Under the pieces are notes generated by a model, which saw only the letters and a program-made list of their open reading frames with translations, was not told where the DNA came from and searched no databases. This document shows, piece by piece, positions 50,050 through 62,160 of a stretch of 64,000 bases of DNA. A program made the translations under genes and the position numbers. This stretch comes from Thuidium tamariscinum (lineage: Eukaryota > Streptophyta > Bryopsida > Hypnales > Thuidiaceae), in NCBI GenBank assembly GCA_947034885.2, contig OX344749.2, forward strand, positions 13,097,501 through 13,161,500, in the 5' to 3' direction. Numbering within the stretch: position 1 is the stretch's first letter; the number at the start of each line of letters is the position of its first letter.

Positions 50050-53000
50050 AAAATATTGCTTTCCTAAAATTAGGTACTTGTATTAGAAATGGTAGTTTGA
50101 ATAGTTTAAGCCAATTGGATTTATATTCATCGTAGTCATTAATTAAGATTCTTTTGGAATTAGTAGATTTGGATGTCTATTTATATTTTGTTTTATTAGG
50201 CCTAATAATTCAAATATATAAAACAAAATCCAAACAAATATCTTTAGAAAATACTATCCCCTAATTGTGTAATATCCAAAACTCCTAAGAAGCCTAATCA
50301 AATCAAATATTAAAAAATACTTTGTCCTAATTGTTTATTAATTTTTTTTATTAAGTAGTAAATTGACAAATAATTAGGGAATAGCATTTTATAATATTTG
50401 ATTTGATTAGGCTTGTTAGGAATATTGTGTGTTGAAAATAATTTCAAAAATAATAGGAATTATCCTAAATACTTCAAAATTTAATAAACTCCTATACAAA
50501 GTAGCATAGAACCAATCGATATGAAAGAATAAAATTAAAAAGGAATTTAAATTGGAACTTTACAATGGCATAGGCAATATGGAGGGAGCAGGATATTATG
50601 AGACAATACATTTGGTCATTTGCAAAGACAATACAATAGACTCTTTTGAGGGAGAGATACATCAATTCAACATTCTCTTCAATTTCTTTAGATTTTTATA
50701 GATTAAATCTTCAAATTAAAAGTTAGCTTAGGGACAAAGCTCTATAGTTAGAATTACAATTAAAAATATTGTAAATAGTTGTTGAAGGTTTTCAAAAATA
50801 TATTGCATTTAAGAAATAACTAAAAATAAATAAAAACATATAAACAAATGAACTTTAAATATTAATTTTGATGAAAAGTCAATAATTTTATTCAAAAGAA
50901 TCAAAAGGGGAATCTAAAAATTTAGATAGAATTCAAAATTCATAAGTCAAATTGAAAACCCAATTACTTGGTTGAATAAAAAGTAATTAGTGAATGAAGT
51001 TTAATTCAAACATAACTTCATCCATTAGTGACTTTTTATTTTAGAACTTAGAATTTAATTGGTTTGCCTTTTTGAAAAGTTAGTTTTTTGTTTTTCATTT
51101 AAAATTTATAAAATCCTTCAAATAATAACTATAAAAATAGAAAGTCTATACTAGGTTGGATTGATAGATAATCAATTAGGATTTTTTGGAAATTCACCAA
51201 GGAATATCCTATTTAGAATTTTTGAGGGCATCTAGAGAAGATTCTACAACCATTTTACACTCAAAAATAAATTCATCTTTGAAGGAATTAAGAGTGGATG
51301 AAGTTTGGAACTAACTTGGATGAAATTTTCTAATTTTAACTAAAAAACAAGAAAGTAGTAGAAAGTAGTAATCAAAACAAAGCAAAAGTTCAAATATAAA
51401 AATTGAAAAAAATTTGGATTGATTTGATAATAGAATCTAGTAGAAGTGTTTAAGTTAGTTAGGTATTAAATTTCATCCTTTAATAACTTTTCCTAGGAAA
51501 ATTCAATTTATACTTAATTTACCATTTTAAGAAGACAAAAATGAGCTCTAGACAAGTAGACGTAGAATTACGTTAGATTTTGATTTCAATTCAAAAAAAT
51601 CCTATTAGTTGATTAATCAATTCAAAGCCTTAGAAATCTTAATATTAACATGTTTAAGTGATTTTCAATTACTTTTAGGATGAAAAACCATACAATTAAG
51701 TCTTCGTTTCTTAGAAGGCCCTTATTTGATCACCCTTAAGATTAATTTTACAATTTGTTACTAGAACCTTTGTGTTAAGGTTTTACTTCAAAGGGTGGAG
51801 TTATATAATTGCTCACATGAAGCACAATGTGAAATGAATAGTAGAATAACTTCTTTCAGTATAGTAGAATAACTTCTTTCAAATGAACCTTAATAAGTTG
51901 TAAAAGTCAATCAAACTTTCATTTTCAAAAACCTATTTGTGATTTTGAAGCTTTCAGCCTCCAATCAAAGGTTATGGACAAAATTCAATTGTAGAGGATG
52001 TTTGAAATTGTCCAAAATAATGTCTTTACCAACCCCTTTCTCAATTTTGTCCATACTTTTGATTGGAGACTTAAAATCTGAAATGGTTTTAAGGAAATGG
52101 AATTTAGCTTGATTTAATAGCTTTATTGGTTCAAAGTTTGAGTTCAAAGTGTCTAAAAAAACAACTTATTCTATTATATCAAAATGAGGTCTAAAGTTCT
52201 ATAAAGAATACAATTTTTTTTAGTCAACTAGGTATAAGCCGTTTAGCTCTAATTTATATATCCCATATGGGTTGTTTTACCTTCTATCAATATACTTGTA
52301 TGAAGAATTTGTCCCTTCATTTTAACACTCACAATAAGCAACTTTCAAATGTCTGAGGAGTGGTTGCCAAAAATGTTTTAATTTTATAATTTCTATGCCA
52401 AATATTTTTTTAAATAATATTTTAAAGTCCTACAGCTTATTTTGGACTTAATTTAAATATTTAGAACAAAAGTGTCAAATTTACTCTCCAAGTATGATAT
52501 CCTAATTCACATTTAATTTGTATTTCAAATTTTTATATGCCTTTGTAGTATAGAAGGTTTTGTTTCTTCCTAATTTCATTTTTGAGATTTTCACCCTAAA
52601 CACCGAAAGTTCCATCAGTATCTAACATAAAAATCCTTAATTGGTAGTTGTGGTTTAACCCAAAATACTTATATTTTTAAAATTATAATTCACAAATATT
52701 GTTTATAAATTTCATTTTCTAAAAGGTGAATCAATATGGTAGATTACAACATCCTCCCAAAGTTTGTTGGATTTCTCAAAATTAGCAATCTTTTTTTGGT
52801 TTCAAAGGATAACATGTTCACTTGTAATCTTGCCAACAATGTTGTAGTGTATAACATTGGAAGCAAAAAGGACCTTTTAGAGCTAAAATCCCAATACTCA
52901 ATCAACTAAGAGCCAATTCTGGCTAGGCAAACCTAAAAGGTCTCTATTCAAGTTTCCTTTATAAATGTTGATTGCTCATATATGCCCTCAGTAGAAAAAT

Positions 53001-54643
53001 CCTATCATTGTTGTCCAAGCCTGATATAATACCATGACAACTAAGCTAAAATTCTAAACCAATTAGGCTAGTGAACACACCAACCACTACACACATGAAA
53101 CTCCCTTGTTTGCACACTTACAAACCTAAGCCATCACCCAAATATATAAAATGTGAACTTCTTGAATGTACAATTTTTACATCTTTATTCAATCAACTAT
53201 TTTTTTCCATAATAATTTAGTTCCTACCTTTGCCAACATAAATGCAAAATCAAGATTTTGCATAAAGATAATCTAGCTAGATCTTATAATTGGCCTATAT
53301 TTCAAACAATCAACCATTTTGGCTTAAACAATCTTAAATGGATTTATACAAAACATCTTCATAACATGTACTATCCAAAAAGCCTCCTTAAGTTAAGCTA
53401 TGGAGTATTGGTATCACTTACATTAGTTACAAGTAATTAGACATAGGACCCATTGAAAACAAAAATAGTAAAGTAGACCAACCTATAATCATTTGGAACC
53501 CAATTCCATCAAGTAGAATAGCCCAATTTTGTCACTTTGTTTTGGCCCCATTTCCACCTAGAATCCCACCAATTCCCTTCATTCTATAACAAAATCAATT
53601 TTTTCTATGACAAAATTAAAGATTTTATAACAAGTTGGGCTAATGTGTCTTTTCTTTAATAGATAACATCTAATACTTCATTAGATGGTTATAGCATGTT
53701 TATGAGTTGTATGACCCTAGTCTATATTTGGTTTTGAAATTTTAGGTTTGAGCACATCAAAAATTTAGAGAAATTACAATTTTGATCAAAAAATTATAAG
53801 TCCACTTTAATTTGGCTCACAAAAAAATCATACACCTATGAAAAATATGTGCCCTTGTTGGAATTGAATTCAAGATAGTCACATTGCAAATCAAAATGGT
53901 AATAGGGCTTGTTTACCTTATTTATGCCAATCTATAAAAGATTAGAGTTTCTTTTTTCTTTTTTCTCTCTCCATCTTGTGCCATCAATAGTATTAATCAT
54001 ACAATGTGGAATGAGGGACCAAGAGCTAGTGTTTGAAAAAAACATAGGACAAAATTCTTTAACTCCTAAGCATTGAGACTCTTTTACAGAACTGACGATT
54101 TCAGAAAAATCATCATAAAGTATTATTTGAAATAATATTTGGGAATTAAGATGCTAATGGAAGTAGTAGAATTTGAATTCTAGATCCTATCCATACAATT
54201 AGATTCGCCAATGCTATTACCAATATTTTTCTATAAATTTTGATAGGAAAAATTCAAAATTTCTTCTAGTTTCAATTTGTAGCAAAATATTGTTATTTTT
54301 GGAGTAAATTTTATTGACATGGATTTGAAATGAGGTTCTCTTGACATCATGTTTTTGTGCAATTTTTGTGTTCTTTAATTCTATAACCTTATTTTTGCAA
54401 TTCCAAGTTTGAACTAGAATCAACCCAAGTCAACTACTTGGCATACTTTTATATTTGTAATTTTAGAGAAATATGTGCTCTAAAAATACAAAATACAAGT
54501 ATCCAACCCTTGGATATGACAACAATTTCATGAAGTATCTCTAAAAATTAGGATGACTTTCATCCAAGTTGTAATGAGAAAGAATTTTCAATTTCAATTT
54601 GTACATTGTCTAGAAAGTGAACATTTATTGGAACACTCTAGGG
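50050..54643. other. Long AT-rich intergenic stretch
   Basis: It contains an inverted repeat (50283-50423, listed separately) and a two-unit direct repeat of 'atagtagaataacttctttc' at 51839-51881. No gene was recognised. Confidence 0.4.
50283..50423. repeat. Inverted repeat with ~60-bp arms
   Basis: The left arm, beginning CCTAAGAAGCCTAATCAAAT, pairs with an inverted right arm ending ATTTGATTAGGCTTGTTAGG, with a loop of about 20 bp. It could be a small MITE whose ends have blurred, or a hairpin transcript source. Confidence 0.6.
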
Positions 54644-55375
54644 TTAACCCTTAAAGGATCAAGCCGTATTTTTTTGGCAACATAGCAATTTTGGGCCGCT
54701 CAGTACAATTGAAGTTTTTACTTAAATTTCTTTTTTGACACAACATGTGCCCAAAGAGTAGCTTTAAGGCCCAACAATTTTCATCACTTTTGACTTTGTG
54801 GTTAAAAAGTAATTGCATGATATGTGACCTTTTTTTAATTTGGTAGGCAACCTGGTAGCTCAAAAAACTTCTTTTAAAAATACTTTTAAAAGAAAATAAA
54901 AGTTGAAATTTATTCTTTAAGTTTATGTAGACATGTGTAGCTTTAAATCACTCCATTTGAATTAATGAGATGAAAGTTGTGTTGAATTTTAGTTTGTGGG
55001 TAGGTATGAAGTTTTTGAAAATCACACCTACCTACAAACTAAAATTAATCATAACTTTCATCTCATTAATCCAAATGGAATGATTCAAAGCTACATGTGG
55101 TTGTATAAACCTAAAGAATCAATTTCAAACTTTAATCTTTTTTAAAGTTTTTTGAGTTGCCTAGGCTGCCCACCGAACAACAAAAATCACATATCATGCA
55201 ATAACTTTTTAATCACGAAGTCAAAAGTTATGAAAATTATTGGGCCTTAAAGCTACTCTTTGCACACATGTTGTGTGAAAATTTCAAAGAAAAAAAAGTA
55301 AAAACTCAAGCCGTAGTAAGTTGCCAAAAATTGCTATGTTGCCAAAAAAATGAAGTTTTTGCATTTAGGGTTTAA
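54644..55375. mobile_element. TTAA-bounded foldback element (full-length copy)
   Basis: The left end TTAACCCTTAAAGGATC and a decayed right end TTTAGGGTTTAA flank long imperfect inverted arms, in which 'ttttggcaacatagcaattt' recurs inverted. A central palindrome around 54.95-55.09 kb is built on 'agatgaaagtt' and 'aactttcatct'. A truncated relative lies at 49610-50049. No coding capacity is seen. Confidence 0.7.
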
Positions 55376-55436
55376 AGCACCTAAGCAAACTTGGTTTGAT
55401 GGAGTTTAGTATTGTATTGTTTTTTTGGTACCATTT

Positions 55437-56091
55437 TTAACCCCTAAATGCCCAAGGCACCAAAATCAAGGGTTTGCAAAACTTTGAAGATAAACAAAAT
55501 CTTTGAAGTTGCTATTTTTAGTGGTTTGTATTTTTGGATAATTCTTTTCGAAGTTTACTTTAAACATCAAAAATCTGATATTGAAAATGATTGACTATGA
55601 TTTTCTATTCAAGATTTTGTGCAAGGGGACCCATTGCAATCTTGACTTTCTCTAGTATTGAGGTCTTGTGGAAATGAGCCTCAATTACACTAGATCTTAG
55701 AGAAAAAATCACATTAGAAATTCAATTAAAAAAATTGTAAGGTAGATTTTGAGAAGCCATAAATTAGTAGGGGTTTTGCATGTTAGATCCTTTCACCTCA
55801 TATTTTTTTGGTCACCAAATTTTTAGATTTGACTTGTGAAAAGAGGATTGAAAGACTTCACATCACTTTTGCAATTTTAACACCCTCATGATCAAACATT
55901 ACAATCTTTCAATCTAGAAGTGATATTGTCATGTTTTCTTTCTTTCCTAGGTGATCTCTAACATATCTAGTTTGAATTTGTATGATTACATTTTTTTTAA
56001 ATAGATAAAGGTCATTATAAAGACGATTTTTTATTCATCTTAGAGCAAATTCCTAGAAGCTCAAGAAAGGCCTTGGGCATTTAGGGGTTAA
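55437..56091. mobile_element. TTAA-bounded element, family P1, copy 2
   Basis: The inverted ends TTAACCCCTAAATGCCCAAG are perfect over 20 bases including TTAA. It is collinear with 22992-23640 throughout. Near-perfect ends suggest it is the younger copy. It lies only about 60 bp from the preceding foldback element. Confidence 0.85.
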
Positions 56092-56165
56092 TTGTAAATC
56101 AATACACCTTCCTGTGCCCCCCCCCTTCTCAAAATTGGTGTTCCATTTTTTATTAAACCTCTAAG

Positions 56166-57000
56166 CTTAAGGTAAGAGGCTTAGAAACCGCTCATTTAAG
56201 GGTTGGTCCACCTTTATCAGGTATTTTTTAGATGGTACTATTTTTCGCTCATTTTTCAGTCAAAGAGATATAAACGAGGAATCTAACACAAGTCGTTTCA
56301 TAATTTTCAGAGCATTTATGAATTACTTGTGAATTTTGAAACGAAATCCGGCATAGGGCCCTATTTGTGATTCATAGGCCTTGGAAACCCACACATGCTT
56401 AGTTTTAAAAAAATGGTTTTGTTCAAAAACTAGCATTGGAACATGTAAAAAGTAGTAGAGATGGTTTCTAAATGTGACCCTTTCTAAAACTGAAATGAAT
56501 GCTTGAATCAATCATTATTTAAAAAAATTTAAATATTTGTAAGAAGGTAGTTACATCACCAATTTTTATTTTGAATAAAATTAGTAGACACCTCTCCACT
56601 TAGTTAGGAAAGAACCCATTGTGGCTCTTAACTTAAACCATCCATTGAAGAAGTAGTGAACATTTGAAGGGGTGGACGGTTTTGAAGCCCTATGCCATAT
56701 TGACTTTAGAAAATCATAACTAATTCTATAGAGCTCCAAAAAATACGAAACGACTTGGGTTAGATGCCTATTCAAGCTGTCTTTCTAGAAAAGTTCACTG
56801 AAAAACATTTAAAGATGTTTCACCTGCCCAAAATTCTGTTCCAGCCCTTAGATGGTCGGTTTATGGACCTCCTCCCTTAATCATGCTCTGATGTGATCAA
56901 GAGGCCATTTTTCCCACAATTAGCTACCCATTTCACAGTCTCCTACCGGATAGTTGCGAATGCCCGCACTGTTTTCGAACCCTCCCTCTCCTATAATATC
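56166..57000. repeat. Dispersed repeat R, copy 1
   Basis: It shares ordered blocks with 59075-59680: 'aggcttagaaaccgctcatt', 'aacacaagt(c/t)gtttcat', 'gaactagcattg', 'gaatgcttgaat' and 'catttcacag'. A part (56690-56830) recurs at 61978-62130. Its ends are not resolved, and it carries short ORFs only. Confidence 0.6.
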
Positions 57001-58100
57001 TGGCTCGGTTTTTGTGGTTCTGTGGTTCGCTTTTGGGGCAGTGCCCCGGCGATCATGGGTGAACGAGACCTCCCTCAAAGACTTGCCAATTCCGGCTGGT
57101 TTGGTCAAATGTCTCCTCTGCCACTGGACCCGCACAAAACCCGGTCAGGTCATGATTGGAGCGAACCAAAGCGATCCTGTCCTGTACCTGGCTCCCAGCC
57201 CCCGTCCGTCCGTCCCGGCCTCGCTCAGCCGCCCGCCCGCCCAGGTCGCCCAGGTCGGCCGCCCAACTGCTGCACTTGGCCAGCTTTTGGGGAGTTCAAC
57301 ATGTGGTGGCGAACTGGCAACTCCCCAACAAGCACAAGATCGATGCACGAAAACCAGCGAGCTTGGTTGGGTTTCGATCGGCGGACTCAGCCATGCAGCA
57401 GCGAGCACTCCACCGTCGGTTCAGTCAGAAAAAGGAAGAGAATGCAGACAACAAACAACTGATCGAGTGAGGGGAGGTGGGGTGAGGTGGGGTGGGGTGG
57501 GGGCTCTTCCCTGTTCAGTTGTCCTCACTCATCATCGCTGGGCCTCCGTCACTCTTGGCTTCCTCCGTATTCTATTATACTAGCTACTGTTGTCTGGTGG
57601 AATCGGTATAACTCACTGTAGCGCACAATCATTACTGGAAATGCAGGGCGACGAGTTCAGTTCAGTTCAGTTCTAGTGCAGGTGATGAAGTCAAGATTCA
57701 AGGGAGACGGATCGGAGCCCTGGCATTGAAGATTCCTCAGTCACGGCTGCAACAACTTCCGTCCCTTCCTGTCACCCTGTGGACGATGGGACTCGTGCAA
57801 GCCAGGACACCAAAATAGGCACCAACAGCCGAGCCAGGGCCCAGGGGGGCCGAATTGCACTCGCAGCAAGAGCAAGGCATCAGGGAGGAACCCTTCAAGT
57901 TCGGCAGAGCTGCTGTTGCGGTCAGAGCGAGAAGAGAGTCAGTCGGAAGTCAGAATAGAGTCGCCATTCGGAAAGTCTCGAGCAGATGTGCGGTTATCCG
58001 AAGTAGAAAATGAATCTTGCCCAATTGGAGGGCGCGCGTTAAATCCTATAATCGAAACTAACATGGCGCAGCTGAAGTTACCCCAGGGTAAACAGTGAAA
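57001..58100. other. GC-rich island without a recognised gene
   Basis: This is among the most GC-rich DNA outside the known genes. Three overlapping frames stay open (up to 209 codons), as expected from high GC, and none has a domain; the Pro/Arg/Ser-rich translations look like shadows. A G-rich run lies at 57470-57503. It could be a promoter plus 5' leader of an unrecognised transcript. Confidence 0.4.
57470..57503 (+). other. Guanine-rich run, quadruplex-capable
   Basis: Five runs of four or more G are separated by short T/A/G spacers (GGGGAGGTGGGGTGAGGTGG and onward). This fits the usual G-quadruplex consensus on the plus strand and lies inside the GC island. Confidence 0.6.
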
Positions 58101-58200
58101 TTTTTTATTTTTTTCAAATTCTGAATTCATATTTGGATTCAGAGACCCCAAATTAGCTAGGGAAGACCTTGACACAACTAAAAAACCCAACAAAACATGA
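58085..58200. repeat. Short dispersed repeat, copy 1
   Basis: It shares 'tttgaattcata'-like sequence, 'gaccccaaattagct' and an 'aacccaac' block with 63150-63265. Its class is unknown. The stretch 58200-59074 that follows shows nothing recognisable. Confidence 0.4.
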
Positions 58201-59074
58201 ACCCCAAAACCCTCATCAACCCCTCGTAAAACCTGTTTTACCTGCGGGGGGATGGATTTACCTATGCCACGTCAGGTTCGTTTATAGGATTTAACGTCTT
58301 GCCAATTGGAGAATGAAGGGTAGATGAGATGATGGGTGTGCCAAAAATTAGGGGCTTCAGGTTGTTATTGGAATTGCAAGGCTTATTATAAGTTTACTTT
58401 ATTACTAATAGAGTTTCTTAACAATGTAAACAATGTTGTCCAACTAACTACATCGAGATGTATGAAAATCAACACTAAAATACTCTTGTGTTATGTTAGA
58501 AAATCTACCAAAAGATTCACTTTAACTCGTCAAATTCCTTGACTGTGTTTCACCAAAAATGTCCAAAACTACCATCTCTAGGACAAAGTACTAAATTTAA
58601 AATAAAAAAATTGAGATACATAAAACCATAAAATCTTATAGTATGCTTGTTTGAAAACATGTAAAAAAAATTTCAGAAATTTCCACCATGAGGATTGCAA
58701 GATATTAGAATTTGAATTGACCAAAATCCTTTTTAGATTAGCAAAAAACAAATCAAGTGCCCTTCAAAAGGTCACATTTAAATGAAAAAATGTCTATATT
58801 GATGGTACTTCTATGGATTCATTCTTCAAGTCAAGTTGGCTACATGCTTGAAAATTTTCATTTGAAATTTGGAATTGTACAATAAATAGGAAAAAAATAG
58901 TAAGTAGGAAGAAGTAGTCAAAGAATGATTCAAAATTGTTGATAATTTAGCTATAGAATGGTATTTGCCTACGTAGAAGGAATAAATGGAGTATTCTGTA
59001 TACTTTTAATTTTGGGGATAAAGGCCAAGTTGCGACATGTAAGAAAGTACACTACAAGACAAAGAGCTAAAGGA

Positions 59075-59680
59075 GGAGGCTTAGAAACCGCTCATTTAAG
59101 AGATGATCTCCCTTTTTCATGTATTTCTTTTAATTTTGGGAGTAAAGGTCAAGTTGCAATCAAAGAAAAATATTCTAGGAATTTAACACAAGTTGTTTCA
59201 TATTTCTTGAAGCATTATTATGAATTTTCAAATACAATCTAGCATAGGACTGTCTTTGTAATCAATAGGCCTTGAAAACTCATGCATGCACAATTTGGAA
59301 ATAAATTTGGCTTTGTTCAAGAACTAGCATTGCAACATGTAAAAAGTAATCAAGGTGGTTTTGAAATGCATTCCTTCCTAAAGCTAAAGTGAATGCTTGA
59401 ATTAATCATTATTTCAGATTTTGTAACACTTATAAGAAGGGAGTTCAACAACCAAGTCTTATTTTATTCACTTAATAAAGAATGAAGCCATTGTAGCTCT
59501 GAAACCATCCATTGAAGAAGGAAAAACCAAACTCTTATCATGCTCCAATGTAATTGGAAGTTCATTGATTCACAATCAAGTTCCATTTCACAGCCTCATG
59601 TTGGATAGTTACAAAAGCTTGGGCAATTTCAGAGCCTTTTTCTATAATTCTCCTTTTAAAGATTTCTGGTACCTTCCTAA
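59075..59680. repeat. Dispersed repeat R, copy 2
   Basis: It is collinear with 56166-57000 in the same orientation but more diverged and shortened by deletions. A CACTACAAGACAAAG word sits just before it at 59050, without an inverted partner. Confidence 0.55.
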
Positions 59681-61753
59681 AGCCCTATGTCTGCTAATAT
59701 GTACCTTCCAATCGAGCCATCAAGCGAAATGATCAACAACCTAAGAGAGTTTTGGGCTACTAGATGAAAAGAAGTTAGCAAATAGATGCTACTCCCCGTT
59801 TAGATGAATAGTTTGAATTACTACATGTTCAGTCTAGGCTTCAAGATTTGACTCAAAATCTTTTTTTGGGAGTCATTTTTCAAATGTACATTTAGCACAT
59901 GTACTTCAAAGGTAGAAAACTGGCACAAATTAGCCAGTTTGGAGATCACTCCTTTTTTAAGGGTTAAAGGGTTAACTGAACTGCTGGCCACCTACCCCTG
60001 CCAGAAGCGGAAACCTAGAAGTCTGTCCTCATCTCCAAGGAGAGCTTCCATTTTCTATTTCGGTTCCAATGCAACGCCATGCAATGCAATGCCTCAAAAG
60101 CCGTGCCCGGTGCACAGCTCACTCCCTTTGCTGCACTCGAAGTTCCCATCAAAAGGTGTTCCTTCTCATCACCCGTGAGTGGGAGGGATGGGACCAGCTC
60201 CAATGTCTCTGCCTCTGATAACTTAACAAGCAATTTTCGTGCTGGCATCACTGCCCACACAAGTCGGGTTCTGTCATTTGGACATGAAGTAAAAAAAAGA
60301 AAAATTTAAAAGAAGAAGTAATAAATAATAATCATAATAATCATAATAATCATAATAATAATCAAGAGTGTAACTTAGAATGGGGTTCTGAATGAGGGGG
60401 AATGAGTTAGAGCATGCCCACCTGTCTTGAAAAACAGGTGACCAGCTGCATCTGACCTTCTGAAGAAACTTGTCCTACCCAACCTGAAAAGGAATGGCAT
60501 GATAATAGATCAGCCCCCAAAGGGCATTTAGAGCTCAGCTGGCAGGTCTCTAAGCTTAGTAGTGTACTTGGCTTGGAAACAACTGAAGCACCCTCATTTG
60601 ATTTGTCCACTACAGTACTGTACTGTCTCCATTCCTTTCTCATCCTCGACTAGTGTCTCCATTCCCTTATCATCCAATTTATGTCTTGGTTAGTTTATCA
60701 TCCAATTTTGGGGCTTCCCCTGCCCACACCTGATGGTGGTGCTGCTTTGCTTAGGAGAATACTGGTGTTGAAAAAAGGCTACTGGACCATGGACTTCTTC
60801 ATGTCCTAAACTTTTGTGGTGATCTTGCATCATTGGTTGATCTGCGTGTCTAATTGGAAGTTCAGTACAGTTATTACTCAGGGAGTGTGTGTGCCGATTC
60901 CAGCTTATCAAAAGAACCTTTAGTTGCATAGTTGAAGAAAAAGGTCCAGGTTCACAACATTTGAAGCTCTAGGGACACAAACCAATCACCACCCTGACTT
61001 GCAATCTCATTATCTTGGGGGACATATTTTCCAGAGATGTGCACTTCTTTCATGAGTCAAGCTCAAGTGGAAATGTAAGTTTCTAATCAAATTGTAATTT
61101 TGGTGAAATTTTCAAGTGGTGTGCCTTGATATTACATAACAACCCGTAGAGGAGAGGAGAGGAGAGTCCTAAACAACCATAAACAACTTGTAATTGCCAA
61201 ATCAAGTACTAAATGTTCACTATTATTGGAGGGACATGTTACTCCTTGTTGTTTTAAATTTTTTTGATTTTGTTATGAAATAAATGGAATTGTTGTTTGG
61301 GGGATGGAATTAGAGTCAAAAGTAGGTGATGGAATTGTATTGGCCTATTGATGAAAGTGGGCTACAAATGGAAATGGGCTAGTCTATCCCAGTACCATGA
61401 TGTGGGTTCTTTACCTCACAAAAGACCTAAAAAGAAAACATTTGGGCAAATTATATACACTAATAATGAAGCGTAGGATTTGCAACACTAATTACAAACT
61501 TCAATACTAACTGTCAACAACAACTCTAATATTATCAACACTAAATGTAATCATGAACACTAACTAGCAACTAAACAAGAATTAGAGTGAATTACATAAT
61601 AAGGAAAATAACACTATATTTACCATAACACCAAACTTCATTATTTATTTAGGAGAACTTTTACCCCATTCAACAATGCTTACTTGTGATAAATTCTTTT
61701 GTTCCATTGATTGTAAGGTAGGTGGCTCTAATAGCAAGGGGGCTCAAGGGGCT
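59681..61753. other. Intergenic, partly GC-richer, no gene recognised
   Basis: Around 59.95-60.3 and 60.4-60.9 kb the composition is balanced and several 75-80-codon ORFs overlap on both strands, without domains. A minus-strand frame at 60260-60015 (81 codons) has ordinary amino-acid composition but no recognised motif or splice partner. A (GGAGA)n run lies near 61148-61168. Confidence 0.35.
60326..60363. repeat. Microsatellite (ATAATAATC)n
   Basis: About four units of a 9-bp motif occur, itself built from ATA and ATC triplets. Confidence 0.8.
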
Positions 61754-61974
61754 TTAATCCTTTAAGAACCGTAGTTGATTTGGGGTGTGGGTGCAATTTC
61801 TTTATTTGATTCTTGAAAAGTCCATTTCCTTGAAACTAGCTTTGTTAGGAGCATACAAAGACACTCTAGTTGCGTTGTTCTTTGGGTTTTTGGAATGAGA
61901 TGTTCTTTGAACAATAACAAATAAAAATTTAAAATATCAACCAAAAAATGGGTGACTAGTCCTTAAAGGATTAA
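61754..61974. mobile_element. Short TTAA-bounded element (221 bp)
   Basis: The ends are TTAATCCTTTAAGAACC and, inverted, TTAATCCTTTAAGGACT. Unlike the others the terminal base after TTAA is T, so it is a looser fit to the group. On its right, sequence of repeat R resumes at once. Confidence 0.6.
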
Positions 61975-62160
61975 GAAACCTATGCATTTCAACTTCAAAA
62001 ATTCGTAACTAATTCCACAAAGGTCCAAAAAATACAAAACAACTTGGACTGGATGCCAATTCCATTTATCTTCCTACCAAAATTTGCTGAAAATTGTTTC
62101 AAGGAGTTTAACTTCCCCTAATTGCAATCAGCTCGTAAAAGGTTGCTTTAAGAGTACACT
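61975..62160. repeat. Fragment of dispersed repeat R
   Basis: It matches 56690-56840: 'aactaattc', 'ccaaaaaatac(a/g)aaac(a/g)acttgg', 'gatgcc' and 'gaaaa' blocks in order. Confidence 0.5.

Noticed and set aside
56893-57583. Three overlapping ORFs up to 209 codons as a protein gene
   Set aside because: Three frames are open at once, translations are Pro/Arg/Ser-rich and domain-free, and the start of the region overlaps dispersed repeat R.
59047-59065. CACTACAAGACAAAG as the end of a CACTA element
   Set aside because: No inverted partner ending in GTAGTG was found within a reasonable distance.
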